From positions 85,747,983 to 85,811,982 of the forward strand of contig NC_134398.1 in NCBI RefSeq assembly GCF_050003625.1: a DNA stretch of 64,000 nucleotides, read 5' to 3'. The DNA is from Haematobia irritans (lineage: Eukaryota; Arthropoda; Insecta; Diptera; Muscidae). Position numbers and translations under genes: made by a program. Every line of letters begins with the position of its first letter. Within the stretch, counting starts at the first letter, position 1. This document shows, in pieces, positions 22,157 to 32,941 of this stretch. The notes below the pieces were generated by a model. It had not been told where the DNA came from. It made no database searches and saw only the letters and a program-made list of their open reading frames with translations.

Positions 22157-22235
22157 TACATTGTAGATCTACTCCTGATGAAGCAATTCAATGTAATTGC
22201 GAAATATTGAAGAATAAAACAACCGAGACATACAT
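22157..22235 (+). repeat. repeat R, copy 2, right part with hammerhead-like core
   Basis: CTGATGA at 22,175-22,181, helix GCAATT/AATTGC, GAAA at 22,201-22,204. Continues the copy that stops at 15,682. Confidence 0.6.
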
Positions 22236-22640
22236 TTCCATTAAGTTAAATTTTTGTGTTAAATAATAAAATTTACTTGCTAATACTGTTTTCTTCGCTG
22301 GGTATAAGAATTTACTACTGAAGAAGAAAATTTTATTCACTGTTAACAAAACATTCGTAAAAATAAAGAAACCCCGAACTAAAACAATGTTTCCTCAAAT
22401 TTAAGCAAATTTCTTATCAAATGGTAATTCTGACTTCCTTTGTTATAGAAGGCTTATTTACCATATATACGAATAACACTTGGCATAGAAAAATACTTTA
22501 GTTCCTTCGTACTATTCGTACGAAGTATTCTATCCTTTCCAAACTTAAGGAAACACACTTGTTAGAATATAGGAAAATTTCCTATATTTCTTTTATCTAA
22601 CTGTAATCGATATGTTTGCGCGTGGGTTGTGGTTTTAGTT
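22236..22640. mobile_element. repeat family E, fragment
   Basis: Shares catttccattaagttaaa, ttcttcgctgggtataagaa, caaacttaaggaaacacact and gatatgtttgcgcgtgg with the copies at 25,998-26,478 and (inverted) 42,840-43,257. Non-coding. Confidence 0.55.
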
Positions 22641-22964
22641 TACCCTCAAAAAAAATCGCTTCTTTAACATATGTTCCAAACATATTTTGCAGGAAGCACA
22701 TATGTTATTGGATACAGCCGAAACATTAATATGTTTGTTTTATGTGAAACATTAATATGTTTGTTTTATATGTTTGGAAGCATATTGAGCCCAAAAATAT
22801 TATATGCTTGGAAGAATTTTTCCCAAAGACGATTGTGCTCATTCCCTAACATACTCGTTATTTTCACTTCCACGAAATATTTTAGTTCTTGGCACCTTTT
22901 TCTGTAATACAAATAATGTTTAAGAAATTATTCACTTTTATAATTTTTTTTTAAATTTTACCTT

Positions 22965-23039
22965 TCGCCTGCACGGAGAATCGAACCGAGGACCATACCG
23001 TTTGTAAGCCAACACACTATCCACTGGGCTACGTAGCTG
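22965..23039 (-). ncRNA. tRNA-like module B
   Basis: Minus-strand copy of module B: GCTACGTAGCCCAGTGG and GGTTCGATTCTCCG. Same internal promoter-like boxes as at 21,762. Confidence 0.55.
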
Positions 23040-23151
23040 TTATGGTCACCAGCAGATAATTATCGTTATAAGTTACATTTATATAGCATAGTTTGCAGCG
23101 CCCACGAGCCGATGCAAACATAACATTATTTAACAGAAACATACATTTGTT

Positions 23152-23222
23152 TGCCACGTGGAGCAGTGGTTAGCATGTCTGCCTTGGATGCAAAGGGTCG
23201 TGGGTTCAATCCCTGCTCCGAA
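23152..23222 (+). ncRNA. tRNA-like module A
   Basis: Plus-strand module A: GTGGAGCAGTGGTTAGC and GGGTTCAATCCCTGC, followed within 8 nt by a T9 run. Confidence 0.58.
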
Positions 23223-23685
23223 CACTTTTTTTTTAATTTACACATTTATATTTATACTATATTAAATTTTTATAATGAAACTTCGAAATGTGGGTTCTTA
23301 AAGATTTATAGTTAGTAACAGTGCTTGATATAAACGAAATTGACTGATTTTTGGATAACATATTATTTTTTTATTGCAAAAAAAAAAACAATTTTGTAAC
23401 AAAAAACTGTTTTTGGTACAAAACTTTAAAATTTGGAAGGAATTCATATACATAAAATGCTGTTCTCAAGGCGAAAACATATGCTGTTTGTTTTTCAAAT
23501 GTCTATTCTCTTGGTTCCGAATGTCCATTGTCTTTATTCAAATTAAATAATATTTAGACTTAAGCATATCAAATTTTTGGCCTTATCATAAAACAGTTTT
23601 CCGAAACAATATACAAGCGGTTTCACAGAAATTGTTCTCTTTTGATTCTTTCGCTGTGTTATGTTGATATCTTTCGTCAATTTTA

Positions 23686-24418
23686 GCGGCTAAACTCGAA
23701 CTCAATACCCACCTTAAAGGAAAAAACGTTCATCAATTTATTTTAGCCATTTTATTTCCATTAAGTTAAATTTTTACCTGAAATAATAAAATTTACTTGT
23801 TTCAGGAAAAAAAATCCTAAACTGAAAGCAGTTAGGAATAGTTCATTAAGTAGAATAAGACATGAAATTTTATACTGATTTCTTCGCGGGGTATAAGAAT
23901 TTACAACTGAATAAGAAAATTTTATTCACTGATAATGATGCATTAATAAAACATGTCTTTTATTGAGGAAAAAATTAACATATATAAATAAATAAAATTG
24001 TATTTTAAAACGTAAGCAAGCAATTCTAATTTTGAAGTAAAAGGTTTACTACATATATGTAAGATTTTTCCAAATGAATGAAAAAAAGTTTAATAAACTC
24101 ATTCCATATATGAATTCAATTCAGTTATTTTTTATTATGTAGTGTGTTACATAAATATAGGAAAATATTAACTAAAATATAGAATGCATTCTTCCTAATT
24201 TCTACGAAAATCATATCGTTCAAACAAATAAAAATGTCTTTAGCGCTATACGAAGTTCAACTTTCTGGAAAATTAGTTTATTTTAACTTAAAGAAGGAGT
24301 CACTTTTTTCTGCGTGCAAGAAAAATGATCATCCTTCGCACAAGAAAAACTATCATACTTGTGTTTAATAAAAAACGTTTCAAATCGGAAATAATTAGTT
24401 ATTGCAAAAAATCTGATA
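23686..24418. mobile_element. patchwork of repeat families E and F
   Basis: 23,720-23,940 repeats family E motifs; 23,940-24,330 is a worn copy of family F (acatgtcttttattgagga, gcattcttcctaatttctac, gcgctatacgaagttcaact). No gene. Confidence 0.5.
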
Positions 24419-24890
24419 CACTGAAAAAACAGTGAACCCACCAGGAAGAAAACTTTCGGTTAATTTTAGAAAATTTTGAATACTTTTAGAAAATTTTAAC
24501 TAAACAGTATTACAAACGCTGGCATCACGCCGATATCATAAAAATAAGTAATTATTTTTCGATAAATTCAAGAAAATTTATTAGACATAATTAAGTTTTT
24601 TTCACTTGTTAAAGAAAATTTTGTACTTTGAAGGAAAAAATTGGAGTTCAAAATTGCAAGAATGTCTTTAGTGACATACGAAGTTCATGATGAACGCATT
24701 TGTAGTAAAATTTCCAAATTTAAAGAAATATTGAACTATTTGCTTCATTTGTGCATATTTTTTTCCTAGATTTTAGTTAATTGAACTAACGTACGCAAAA
24801 AATTATTAGAGTAAAGGAAACTTTCTCCAAACATAATAATTCCATGAACTAAAATGAAGTTAAATTGGCTTTAGTGAAATGTAATGAGTG
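24419..24890. mobile_element. CAC...GTG MITE (CACTGAAAAAACAG family), copy 1
   Basis: TA|CACTGAAAAAACAGTGAAC at the left, TGTAATGAGTG|TA at the right, 472 bp. Same family as 47,284-49,507, which is far longer because of nested insertions. Confidence 0.6.
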
Positions 24891-25255
24891 TAGTATCAAT
24901 ACTATAGCTTGTTTTTATTTAAGCTATCGAAAATATCAAATGGTGCGTCTATCGATAGTTTCGCAGCTCTTAGTGAGTAGTTTTTTGCCTCAATTGGTCA
25001 CCCTGTTTTTACTGAAACTTTCCCAACAAAAACCCTCATTACTAAGAAATCTTGGTGGTATAAAATGGGTAATATTTCAAAAATGGGTACCGTTGTGCGA
25101 CTTTAGTCGCATTTTGCAACCTTTCTGATGTCATGCGACTTTTTTAAAATATGTAAAATGTTCGCATGCGTGCGACTAAAGTCGCACAAAAGGGAAGTAC
25201 ATCAATTTGAAACAATTTTTATAAATGGGAATTCATCACCGTGCGCCTTACGTTC
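24891..25255. other. no recognised gene; TGCGACT/AGTCGCA hairpins
   Basis: Two self-complementary motifs, GTGCGACTTTAGTCGCA (about 25,094) and TGCGACTAAAGTCGCAC (about 25,170), lie 70 bp apart. Ends with one copy of a 23-bp direct repeat (25,233-25,255) that recurs at 25,826-25,848. Confidence 0.4.
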
Positions 25256-25818
25256 CTAGCAAAAAAAAAATGGAAGTTCTTCCAAAGGCACAACTTTAGA
25301 AGCACTTCCAGAAGATGCACTCCCAATGATGTTCTTTATTTTAACTACCCAGGAAGTTCTTTTAATTCAATTTTTTATAAGTTGGGTTTTTCATACTTTT
25401 AATGGGTAATTTTAACTTTTTTGCTTCAAATAGGTTAAAAACAGAGTAAGAATTTATAAAATGGTACAAATCATTTAAATTTTGTGGAAAAAAATGCTAA
25501 ATACAATTTGAAAAAATTGTGAATTTTTGAAAATATTTGAGGTCAAACGTTTCCGACAAGCGTTAGAATCCATTAAAAATTATAAAAAATATTTATTTGA
25601 CAAAATATCACAGAATTTTTTAATTTACATCCAAAACATTGAATTCGGATCACACCTAAAGAAGTGATGCAAATTCAGTGCAACGGCTGTTGAAATGGAC
25701 GACTTCCGTCCTATGACAAGCCCATGTTAAATTCATCGCTTCTGCGTCAATTGTGCACCACTTCCGGATCCAAAAAGAACATTTTCATTACTTTTTTGGC
25801 GACGCTTTTTTTGCTGGG
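25256..25818. mobile_element. family H element, copy 2
   Basis: Ends CCTAGCAAAAAAAAAA and TTTTTTTGCTGGG. Interior as in 5276-5828. TT lies on both sides, and a 23-bp direct repeat flanks it at a slightly greater distance. Confidence 0.55.
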
Positions 25819-25996
25819 TTGTGCATCATCACCGTGCGCCTTACGTTCATCACCGTTGTGCAATGGCCCTTCTTGGTCATGGATTCAACCCCAATTTCGA
25901 CCAAACAGCAACATGTGTTTCAGCGGTGGATGCAGAGTGTTTCAAAGCTTCTTTAAGTACTTCTCCGTAATATGAAATGCCGTTTGAACTCGGCTA
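25819..25996. other. short unclassified stretch
   Basis: Holds the second 23-bp direct repeat. An 83-codon frame (25,724-25,975) crosses the element border and is not credible. Confidence 0.4.
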
Positions 25997-25997
25997 A

Positions 25998-26478
25998 ACC
26001 CAGAAAAAAGTGTCTTCGAAACTAAAGGAAAAAATGTTCATCAATTTAGTTTAGCCATTTTATTTCCATTAAGTTAAATTTTTGTGTGAAATAATAAAAT
26101 TTACTTGTTTCAGTAAAAAAATCCTAAACTGAAAGCATTAACTAGAATAAGGCATGGAATTTTACTAATACTGTTTTCTTCGCTGGGTATAAGAATTTAC
26201 TACTGAACAAAAAAATACTGTTTTCTTCGCTGGGTATAAGAATTTACTACTGAACAAGAAAATTTTATTCACTGATAACAAATCATTCGTAAAAATAAAC
26301 AAAATCCGAATTTAAACCAAGTTTCCTCAAATTTAGTAAACTTTCTTATCATAAGGAAACACACTTGTTAGAATATAGGAAATTTTCCTTTGTCTACTTG
26401 TAATTGATACGTGTCATCGATGTAATCGATATGTTTGCGCGTGGCTTGTTTTTTTTAGTTGGAATCGCGTTGTTATGG
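25998..26478. mobile_element. repeat family E
   Basis: Starts CCCAGAAAAAAGTGTCTTCG. An internal 56-bp segment (tgttttcttcgctgggtata) is duplicated in tandem at about 26,168 and 26,219. Other copies: 22,236-22,640; 39,600-39,860 and 42,840-43,257 inverted; 49,620-50,560 interrupted. Confidence 0.55.
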
Positions 26479-26480
26479 TA

Positions 26481-27145
26481 CACTAACAAAAAAGTTTACT
26501 TGGATCCAAGGACTTTGACCTTCCTTTAAGGATTTTGGTATTGATTCCGAGCCAAAGATGCGGGTTCTTTAAAATAAGGACATTTTTTTGCGGCCTATCT
26601 GGCTTTAAATCTAGGATCTATAAAATTAAAATTAGGATACAGATATCTTTGATCGAATTTTTATTCTATTTTTCCGGTATATTAATAAAGCTATTCACGT
26701 ACAAACAAATGCCAGTTTAAAAATCCAAATTATGACGGATATTTCGAAGTAAAAAATATTTTCTTAATTCCAAAAAACTTTAAACCAAAGATGCTAAATC
26801 CTCAAAATAAGTCTTAGCCTAAATTTGAAGCGTTTTTATCTTAAATCTAAAGATTCAATATTTCATTTAATTTAAGGACGATTTCTTTAAATCAAAAATG
26901 TGTTTCTTTACTTTAACGAAAATTTGCCTAAGTTTAAAGTCATGCAACTTTAACGAAGGGATGCCAATTTTCAAAATGTGTGTCATAGATTTAATGAAAA
27001 AATTTTTGAAGCAAAGATTATAAACTTTCTTTTAATTAAAATTTCATTATTTTAAAGAAATTTGTCCTTAATAGTGTGTAAATTGCGCATCCTAAAATTG
27101 AGGTTGCGTAATCTTTAATATCTTTAATATCAGATTGTTAAAATA
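26481..27145. mobile_element. repeat family G
   Basis: TA|CACTAACAAAAAAGTTTACT at the left. Its far end approaches the complement of CACTGAAAAAAATATTCACC, seen intact at 32,942, but is cut short by the DD41D insertion. It shares ttgattccgagccaaagatg with family D. Confidence 0.5.
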
Positions 27146-27147
27146 TA

Positions 27148-28453
27148 AAGGGTGATTTGTTAAGAGCTTGATAACTTTTTTTAAAAAAAAAACGCATAAA
27201 ATTTGCAAAATCTCATCGGTTCTTTATTTGAAACGTTAGATTGGTCCATGACATTTACTTTTTGAAGATAATTTCATTTAAATGTTGACCGCGGCTGCGT
27301 CTTAGGTGGTCCATTCGGAAAGTCCAATTTTGGGCAACTTTTTCGAGCATTTCGGCCGGAATAGCCCGAATTTCTTCGGAAATGTTGTCTTCCAAAGCTG
27401 GAATAGTTGCTGGCTTATTTCTGTAGACTTTAGACTTGACGTAGCCCCACAAAAAATAGTCTAAATGCGTCAAATCGCATGATCTTGGTGGCCAACTTAC
27501 CGGTCCATTTCTTGAGATGAATTGTTCTCCGAAGTTTTCCCTCAAAATGGCCATAGAATCGCGAGCTGTGTGGCATGTAGCGCCATCTTGTTGAAACCAC
27601 ATGTCAACCAAGTTCAGTTCTTCCATTTTTGGCAACAAAAAGCTTGTTAGCATCGAACGATAGCGATCGCCATTCACCGTAACGTTGCGTCCAACAGCAT
27701 CTTTGAAAAAATACGGTCCAATGATTCCACCAGCGTACAAACCACACCAAACAGTGCATTTTTCGGGATGCATGGGCAGTTCTTGAACGGCTTCTGGTTG
27801 CTCTTCACTCCAAATGCGGCAATTTTGCTTATTTACGTAGCCATTCAACCAGAAATGAGCCTCATCGCTGAACAAAATTTGTCGATAAAAAAGCGGATTT
27901 TCTGCCAACTTTTCTAGGGCCAATTCACTGAAAATTCGACGTTGTGGCAGATCGTTCGGCTTCAGTTCTTGCACGAGCTGTATTTTATACGGTTTTACAC
28001 CAAGATCTTTGCGTAAAATCTTCCATGTGGTCGAATAACACAAACCCAATTGCTGCGAACGGCGACGAATCGACATTTCACGGTCTTCAGCAACACTCTC
28101 AGAAACAGACGCAATATTCTCTTCTGTACGCACTGTACGCATTCGTGTGGTTGGTTTAATGTCCAATAAAGTAAACTGAGTGCGAAACTTGGTCACAATC
28201 GCATTAATTGTTTGCTCACTTGGTCGATTATGTAGACCATAAATCGGACGTAAAGCGCGAAACACATTTCGAACCGAACACTGATTTTGGTAATAAAATT
28301 CAATGATTTGCAAGCGTTGCTCGTTAGTAAGTCTATTCATGATGAAATGTCAAAGCATACTGAGCATCTTTCTCTTTGACACCATGTCTGAAATCCCACG
28401 TGATCTGTCAAATACTAATGCATGAAAATCCTAACCTCAAAAGAATCATCCTT
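27148..28453 (-). mobile_element. DD41D mariner-like transposon, full length (copy 1)
   Basis: 1,306 bp bounded by TA at 27,146-27,147 and 28,454-28,455. Ends AAGGGTGATTTGTTAAGAGC and CAAAAGAATCATCCTT are imperfect inverted repeats. It contains one uninterrupted transposase frame. It sits between repeat families G and F. Two deleted relatives lie at 56,664-57,597 and 62,121-63,011 and are nearly identical where they overlap, so the family was active recently. Confidence 0.9.
27255..28340 (-). CDS. DD41D mariner-like transposase
   Basis: 361 codons from ATG at 28,338-28,340. N-terminal helix-turn-helix region (residues about 1-110, starting LTNEQRLQIIEFYY), then the DDE/D domain: Asp159 in ILFSDEAHFWLNG, Asp252 in WFQQDGATCHTA and Asp294 in DYFLWGYVKSKVY. 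Forty-one residues separate the last two, which is the DD41D (rosa/Crmar2-type) signature. The residue two before Asp294 is His here but Pro in both deleted copies; Pro is usual in this motif (SCDLTPLD). The frame is otherwise complete, so cut-and-paste activity is plausible but the His change could impair it. Confidence 0.92.
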   Translation of the reverse strand: MNRLTNEQRLQIIEFYYQNQCSVRNVFRALRPIYGLHNRPSEQTINAIVTKFRTQFTLLDIKPTTRMRTVRTEENIASVSESVAEDREMSIRRRSQQLGLCYSTTWKILRKDLGVKPYKIQLVQELKPNDLPQRRIFSELALEKLAENPLFYRQILFSDEAHFWLNGYVNKQNCRIWSEEQPEAVQELPMHPEKCTVWCGLYAGGIIGPYFFKDAVGRNVTVNGDRYRSMLTSFLLPKMEELNLVDMWFQQDGATCHTARDSMAILRENFGEQFISRNGPVSWPPRSCDLTHLDYFLWGYVKSKVYRNKPATIPALEDNISEEIRAIPAEMLEKVAQNWTFRMDHLRRSRGQHLNEIIFKK

Positions 28454-29236
28454 TAATATAGTAAAATAATATAATAAATAACAAATAAAATATATAAAAT
28501 ATTTGTTATTTTAAACTAGTGAGAAAATTTTTCGTTTTTGAAAACTATTAAACATAAATAACAAACAATAAGTCTATCAATGTTCGTGATGGTGTACAAA
28601 GAAAGAAACCATCAACAGAATAACAACCACTTTATTCAACAGGTAACATTCAGGACGCTAAGCTTTTGTGAAAAAATTGGTTAATGATTTTTTATAGTTG
28701 TAGGTATTGAAATTGTAAAAGGAGGACAAAATCGTTAGGCAGCAACTTATTAAAAGTGAAAGGTACAACAAGAAGAAAAACATTACGTTTTATAGTTGAT
28801 AACATTACATGGAAATATTAGAAGAGTTGATTCTTAATAAATATATTTTTAATATATTAATAAAACATGTCTTTTATTGAAGAAAAAATTGCCTATGTAA
28901 ATAAATAAAATTGTATTTAAAACGAAGATAAGCAGTTCTAATTTTGGAGTAAAAGGTTTAAGACAAATATGTAAGATTTGTCCAAATGAATGAAAGAAGT
29001 TCAATAAAATCATTCCATATATGAAATCAATCCCGTTAATTTTTTTCATTCTGTAGTATAGTGGTACATAAATATAGGAAAATGTTAACTAATATAGGAA
29101 TGCATTCTGCCTAATTTGTACGAAAATCACATCGTTCAAACAAATAAAAATGTCTTTGGCGCTATACAAAGTTCAACTTTCTTCACAATGTGTTCATTTT
29201 AACCTAAAGAAGGGGTCACTTTTTTGTGGGTGTATA
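28454..29236. mobile_element. repeat family F, copy
   Basis: Matches the inverse of 33,361-33,714 plus 39,187-39,600 (the gypsy-interrupted copy) and of 42,239-42,840. Motifs: aacaaatattttatatattt (inverse), aataaaacatgtcttttatt, gttcaaacaaataaaaatgt. Ends at a CACTTTTTTGTGGGTG|TA-like terminus. Non-coding. Confidence 0.55.
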
Positions 29237-29578
29237 AGAAGGAACCTACTTGTCATTGAGCTACCCAAAGAAGCACTCATTAATAAGAGAGAAGTAAATC
29301 ACGTAGAGTATCACAATAGACATCCAACCTACGATACCTAACCTACACGGTGTTCTGTTTGTTCAGTCGTTGTTTTATTGCATACCATATCAACCACTAG
29401 ATCCATACCAACCACTAGATAGTACCAAATAATTTTTGATAATTATCAAAAATTTTTACTGGAAGTCGTTGGTTTACTCTAAGATCAAATGTGACATTTG
29501 AGAAATAGCGAAGTTGCAAGTTTTTGCTAAGGATTTTTTGTCAGTAAAAACTTGTAAGAGTTTGTCATACGTGCAATA
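29237..29578. other. no recognised gene
   Basis: Contains a 24-bp perfect palindrome (29,431-29,454, half-site aatttttgataa) and a direct repeat of accaaccactagat. No open frame of interest. Confidence 0.4.
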
Positions 29579-30764
29579 TACAGTGCTGTTTAAAACATTT
29601 GCAACCACATTCCCTGTTGAAAATAAACCGTAATTACAATGAAAATAAAAATATTAAAACCAAACTTTTAATGCAATCTTGTTGCTTATTATGTCAATTT
29701 TAAAGATTTATGGGAATGACAAGGACTTTTGATAATTTAGAAAATTATTCAAAAATAAGAGTTTTCACCTGTTCAAAACATTTCCAACATAATACCCTCG
29801 ACTCTATAAATCGGGCCAATAACTTGTCCAACAAAAAAAAAAACACCCGCAGACCATAATATTGCCCCCACCAAGATTGACGTAACTTTTTGTATTTCTT
29901 GGATCAAGGCTTTCCCTGCACCCTTCGTACTAAATTTCTACCATCCGATCCATGCAAGTTAAACTTTGCGTCGTAGTAAAATATTTCACGGCTCCTCATG
30001 CCATTTAAGGCATTTTTGAAAAAACTAAAGGCGCGTTAACCTATTTTTCGTGGAAATAAGTGGTTTTTGAAATTTTTGTGTAATCGCACTCCGGCTTCTA
30101 ATGCTCTACATCTGATCGTTATGGTTGATATATCCAGTTTAATTTAATTTTTGACAACTTTAGATAATATGTCAGTGAATTGTTGCATAGTTCATTTGAC
30201 TATATGATCTTCTTCTAGCATAGTCTTAGGTTTCTTCTACCTCAGTGCACAGTTTTAGTGCATCCTCTGTTTATAACTCGAGACGCAGTTGATTTGTGGA
30301 CAATGTACTCTTCCGAAATTCATTTTTGTGATACCCCAACTTTAAAATTATCGATATTGTGCTTTTTATTCGACAAAATGACCGGCTTATTGCCGGTCAT
30401 TTTGTCGAATTATTCTAAAAATAGATCGTAGAGGCATATGGTGATCATTTTATGGCCAAATTAGGCAATGAACTTAACGATATTCCTACATTGTCCTTTT
30501 TGCACGCTTAACCTATCCTCTTATAGGTCCCTATAACTATTTCAGGTTAAAAATACAACAAATAATGACCTTAAATAAGAAAATACTACTGGGTGCTAGG
30601 TAGTTGCAAATGTTGTGAACAGATCGAATCATACAATTCTTTAACTTTCGGTAAATATTAATATTTTATAACAGTCCATTCATTTACCCAATAAGAATTT
30701 GGAAATACCACTCCATAAAGATTATTTTTAAGGGGTAGCTAAACAATAAAATTATTGTTATGGG

Positions 30765-31491
30765 TAGTGTTGCCAGGTTGGGGGGTTTCCACCAAATGTA
30801 GGGGTTTTTTACACGATTGGGGGTTTTTAGATGTAAAAAATATTTAACATCTAATAAAATAAAACAATTCTCAATAAAATTCGGAACAATTCTTGCAAGA
30901 ATTTGGAGAAAAATATCGGCAGGAGATCAACACAAATCCCTAGATATATGCAAGTATGCATTAACATGGCTTTCGCTACCCTTTTCAAATGATTCTATTG
31001 AAAGGACATATCTAATATTCGACATGGTTAAAAACAAATTAACAACTGAAAGCATTTTAAGAGTTAAATATTCCCTGCATTATTCCTTAAATTTCTTACA
31101 CTTGCAAGTGAAACGTTTAAAATGTTTACTTCCAACAAATCATACACTGAGAACATTTAAACTTTGAATGCATAAACTGAATTTTACTTTTGTTGATTTT
31201 TGTGATTTATAATTTTTCAGAATTAATGTGAATTAAAACATTTATTCGTTGAATTATTTTGTCTGATCTGATTTTTAAATTGATATACATATTGTATTAC
31301 TATATATATTTTTTAATTGATTTTTGGAAGTGCATTACTATAGTATTATTTTTTACAAATTTGGGAAGCCCATTTTTTACCTATTTGCATTACTAAAAAA
31401 TTTTTGGGGGATTTTTGAAAAAATCTAGAACAATTTAGGGGGGTTTTCTTTTGATTTGGGGGTAAGATTCCAAAATCACCAGGCAACACTG
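30765..31491 (+). mobile_element. hAT-superfamily element, internally deleted
   Basis: Ends TAGTGTTGCCAGGTTGGGGG and AATCACCAGGCAACACTG; 8-bp flanks gttatggg and attatggg (7/8 match) fit a hAT target duplication. Only the C-terminal part of the transposase remains. Confidence 0.72.
30817..31167 (+). pseudogene. hAT transposase C-terminal dimerisation domain fragment
   Basis: 116 codons, plus strand. LTWLSLPFSNDSIERTYLIF and VKNKLTTESIL correspond to the hAT dimerisation domain (pattern LP.SN...ER.FS...IKNKLR). No BED zinc finger or catalytic core precedes it. The ATG is probably fortuitous; it is a relic inside the small hAT element. Confidence 0.65.
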
Positions 31492-31557
31492 ATTATGGGA
31501 GATATAGCTAGATTAAGTTCATGGTAAGTCTAGTTGCAAATGTTTTGAACAGCACTG

Positions 31558-32106
31558 TATTTCACAGGGACAATTAGAATTGTTGTATAAAAAACATATA
31601 TTTTTGTTATTTTAATTCATTTAAAGGCTTTAAATTGACTGATGGTAAATTGGTAAATTTCTTGAAAGTTTACGTTTTACTGGATTTTTTGTTGGTGAAA
31701 CATCTTTTATGTTAAAGGGACTGTTCTTTATTGTTTTTGTGTTGTTTTATAGAACATGTAAGCGACTATTTTGTGCGACTTTTTTTTTATTTTAGAAAAA
31801 GCGACTTTTTCAAAATTTCCAACGGTAACACTGTCTGCAGCATTACATGGAATAAAATTGTATGCCAGAAAGAGAAATCTAAAAAAGTCATAGCATTGCT
31901 TTGAATATTGGTAATTGTGTCTAGTATTAATTACGAATACTTTTTGAACTAAATCCTCACATTATAGTAAAAAAATCACAATTCCAAACAAAAAACATAA
32001 CAATTTCAAATACCGTTAACAAAACTAAAAAAATATGTATAACTACTCAGAAAAAATTCTCATTGCCCAGTAATCTTGTAGGTAATCCTACTCCAAAAGT
32101 AATAAC
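31558..32106. other. no recognised gene
   Basis: AT-rich. GCGACT motifs at 31,760-31,805 echo those at 25.1 kb. No terminal repeat found. Confidence 0.35.
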
Positions 32107-32108
32107 CA

Positions 32109-32765
32109 CACTGAAAAAAATATTGTCGTGAGGTCAAAGATTTCATGTCTTTAAAATACGAATGCAAATTTTGCTTAGCATAGAAGACGCATTTCTCTAG
32201 TATAAACTTTTTTCCTTGACCAAAGGTCGATAAACATTTCAATGAAGTCGTATTGTCCTTATAATTAAGTTATTTGATTTAAAAATGGATATCATAACAT
32301 GAAAGAAAAAATGTTTGGGCTAAGGTCAACTTGACTTTAATAATTTAGAAAAAATCTTTAAACTTAATGAAATTGTCTTTAAATTTGTTGTCTTTTTGCA
32401 TCTTGACTACAAAGGTAAAAATCGTTCAAATATAGGACATGTTTTTCAACACTTTATTTTAAAGACGTTTTGTACTTGAAACACAGCATAATTTCTACTA
32501 GAAGTCGAGTCTTAATTTGGAAAATAAAGTCGTCGTTAACTTGTTTTTAAAGGACTTTGATAGCATATGAAGAAAAAAAAACTGAAAAAGCGAAAAATTA
32601 AAATTTGCTTCCTAGAAGCAAGTACACAAAACCCGATTTTAAAAGAGAATTGTGTCTTAAAAGTATCCTTACTTGTATTCTCCGCTTCTTTGGCTCGGAA
32701 TCAATACCAAATTTTTTAAAGTAAAGACAAAATCTTTGGAACCGGGTATGCTTTGTTTTTCAGTG
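32109..32765. mobile_element. CAC...GTG MITE family D, copy 1
   Basis: 657 bp: CA|CACTGAAAAAAATATTGTCG at the left, GCTTTGTTTTTCAGTG|CA at the right; 2-bp CA duplication. Other copies: 44,889-45,448, 52,970-53,596, and a left-truncated one at about 41,030-41,576. Confidence 0.7.
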
Positions 32766-32941
32766 CAATTAATAATTAACATGGAAGTTCCTTCATCCCG
32801 GGCATACGTTGGGTCATGAAATATGATCACCTAACTAATATGTAATCACTTATTCGTAGATATGCCAAACATAAAAAAAACATTTATATAACTACGAATC
32901 GCAACAGAAAGGAAACATTTTTCGAATATGTTAAGCAAGAA

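Larger units (their letters stand above)
22643..23685. mobile_element. tRNA-module element, copy 2 (inverted, truncated)
   Basis: Starts at the GAGGGTG-type end (ACCCTCAAAAAAAATCGC) and runs in the opposite orientation to copy 1: module B minus (22,965-23,039), then module A plus (23,152-23,222). It stops inside the ATATGTTT-poor arm where a fold-back MITE fragment begins, so the second terminus is missing. Confidence 0.65.
29581..31557 (-). mobile_element. Tc1-like transposon, decayed, with nested hAT fragment
   Basis: Ends CAGTGCTGTTTAAAACATTT and GCAAATGTTTTGAACAGCAC (then TG) are inverted and flanked by TA. Minus-strand frame-shifted pieces KFNLHGSDGRNLVRRVQGK and GGGNIMVCGCF (about 29,830-29,990) match the DDE region of Tc1 transposases. 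Without the 727-bp hAT insert and its duplication it would be about 1.24 kb, so it is also internally deleted. A 19-bp perfect hairpin lies at 30,368-30,410. Confidence 0.75.

Noticed and set aside
22170..22230. Complete active hammerhead ribozyme
   Set aside because: Core present but stem I and the cleavage-site U are missing, so only a hammerhead-like relic is claimed.
25724..25975. 83-codon secreted-looking protein
   Set aside because: Spans the end of family H and unrelated flank; no independent support.
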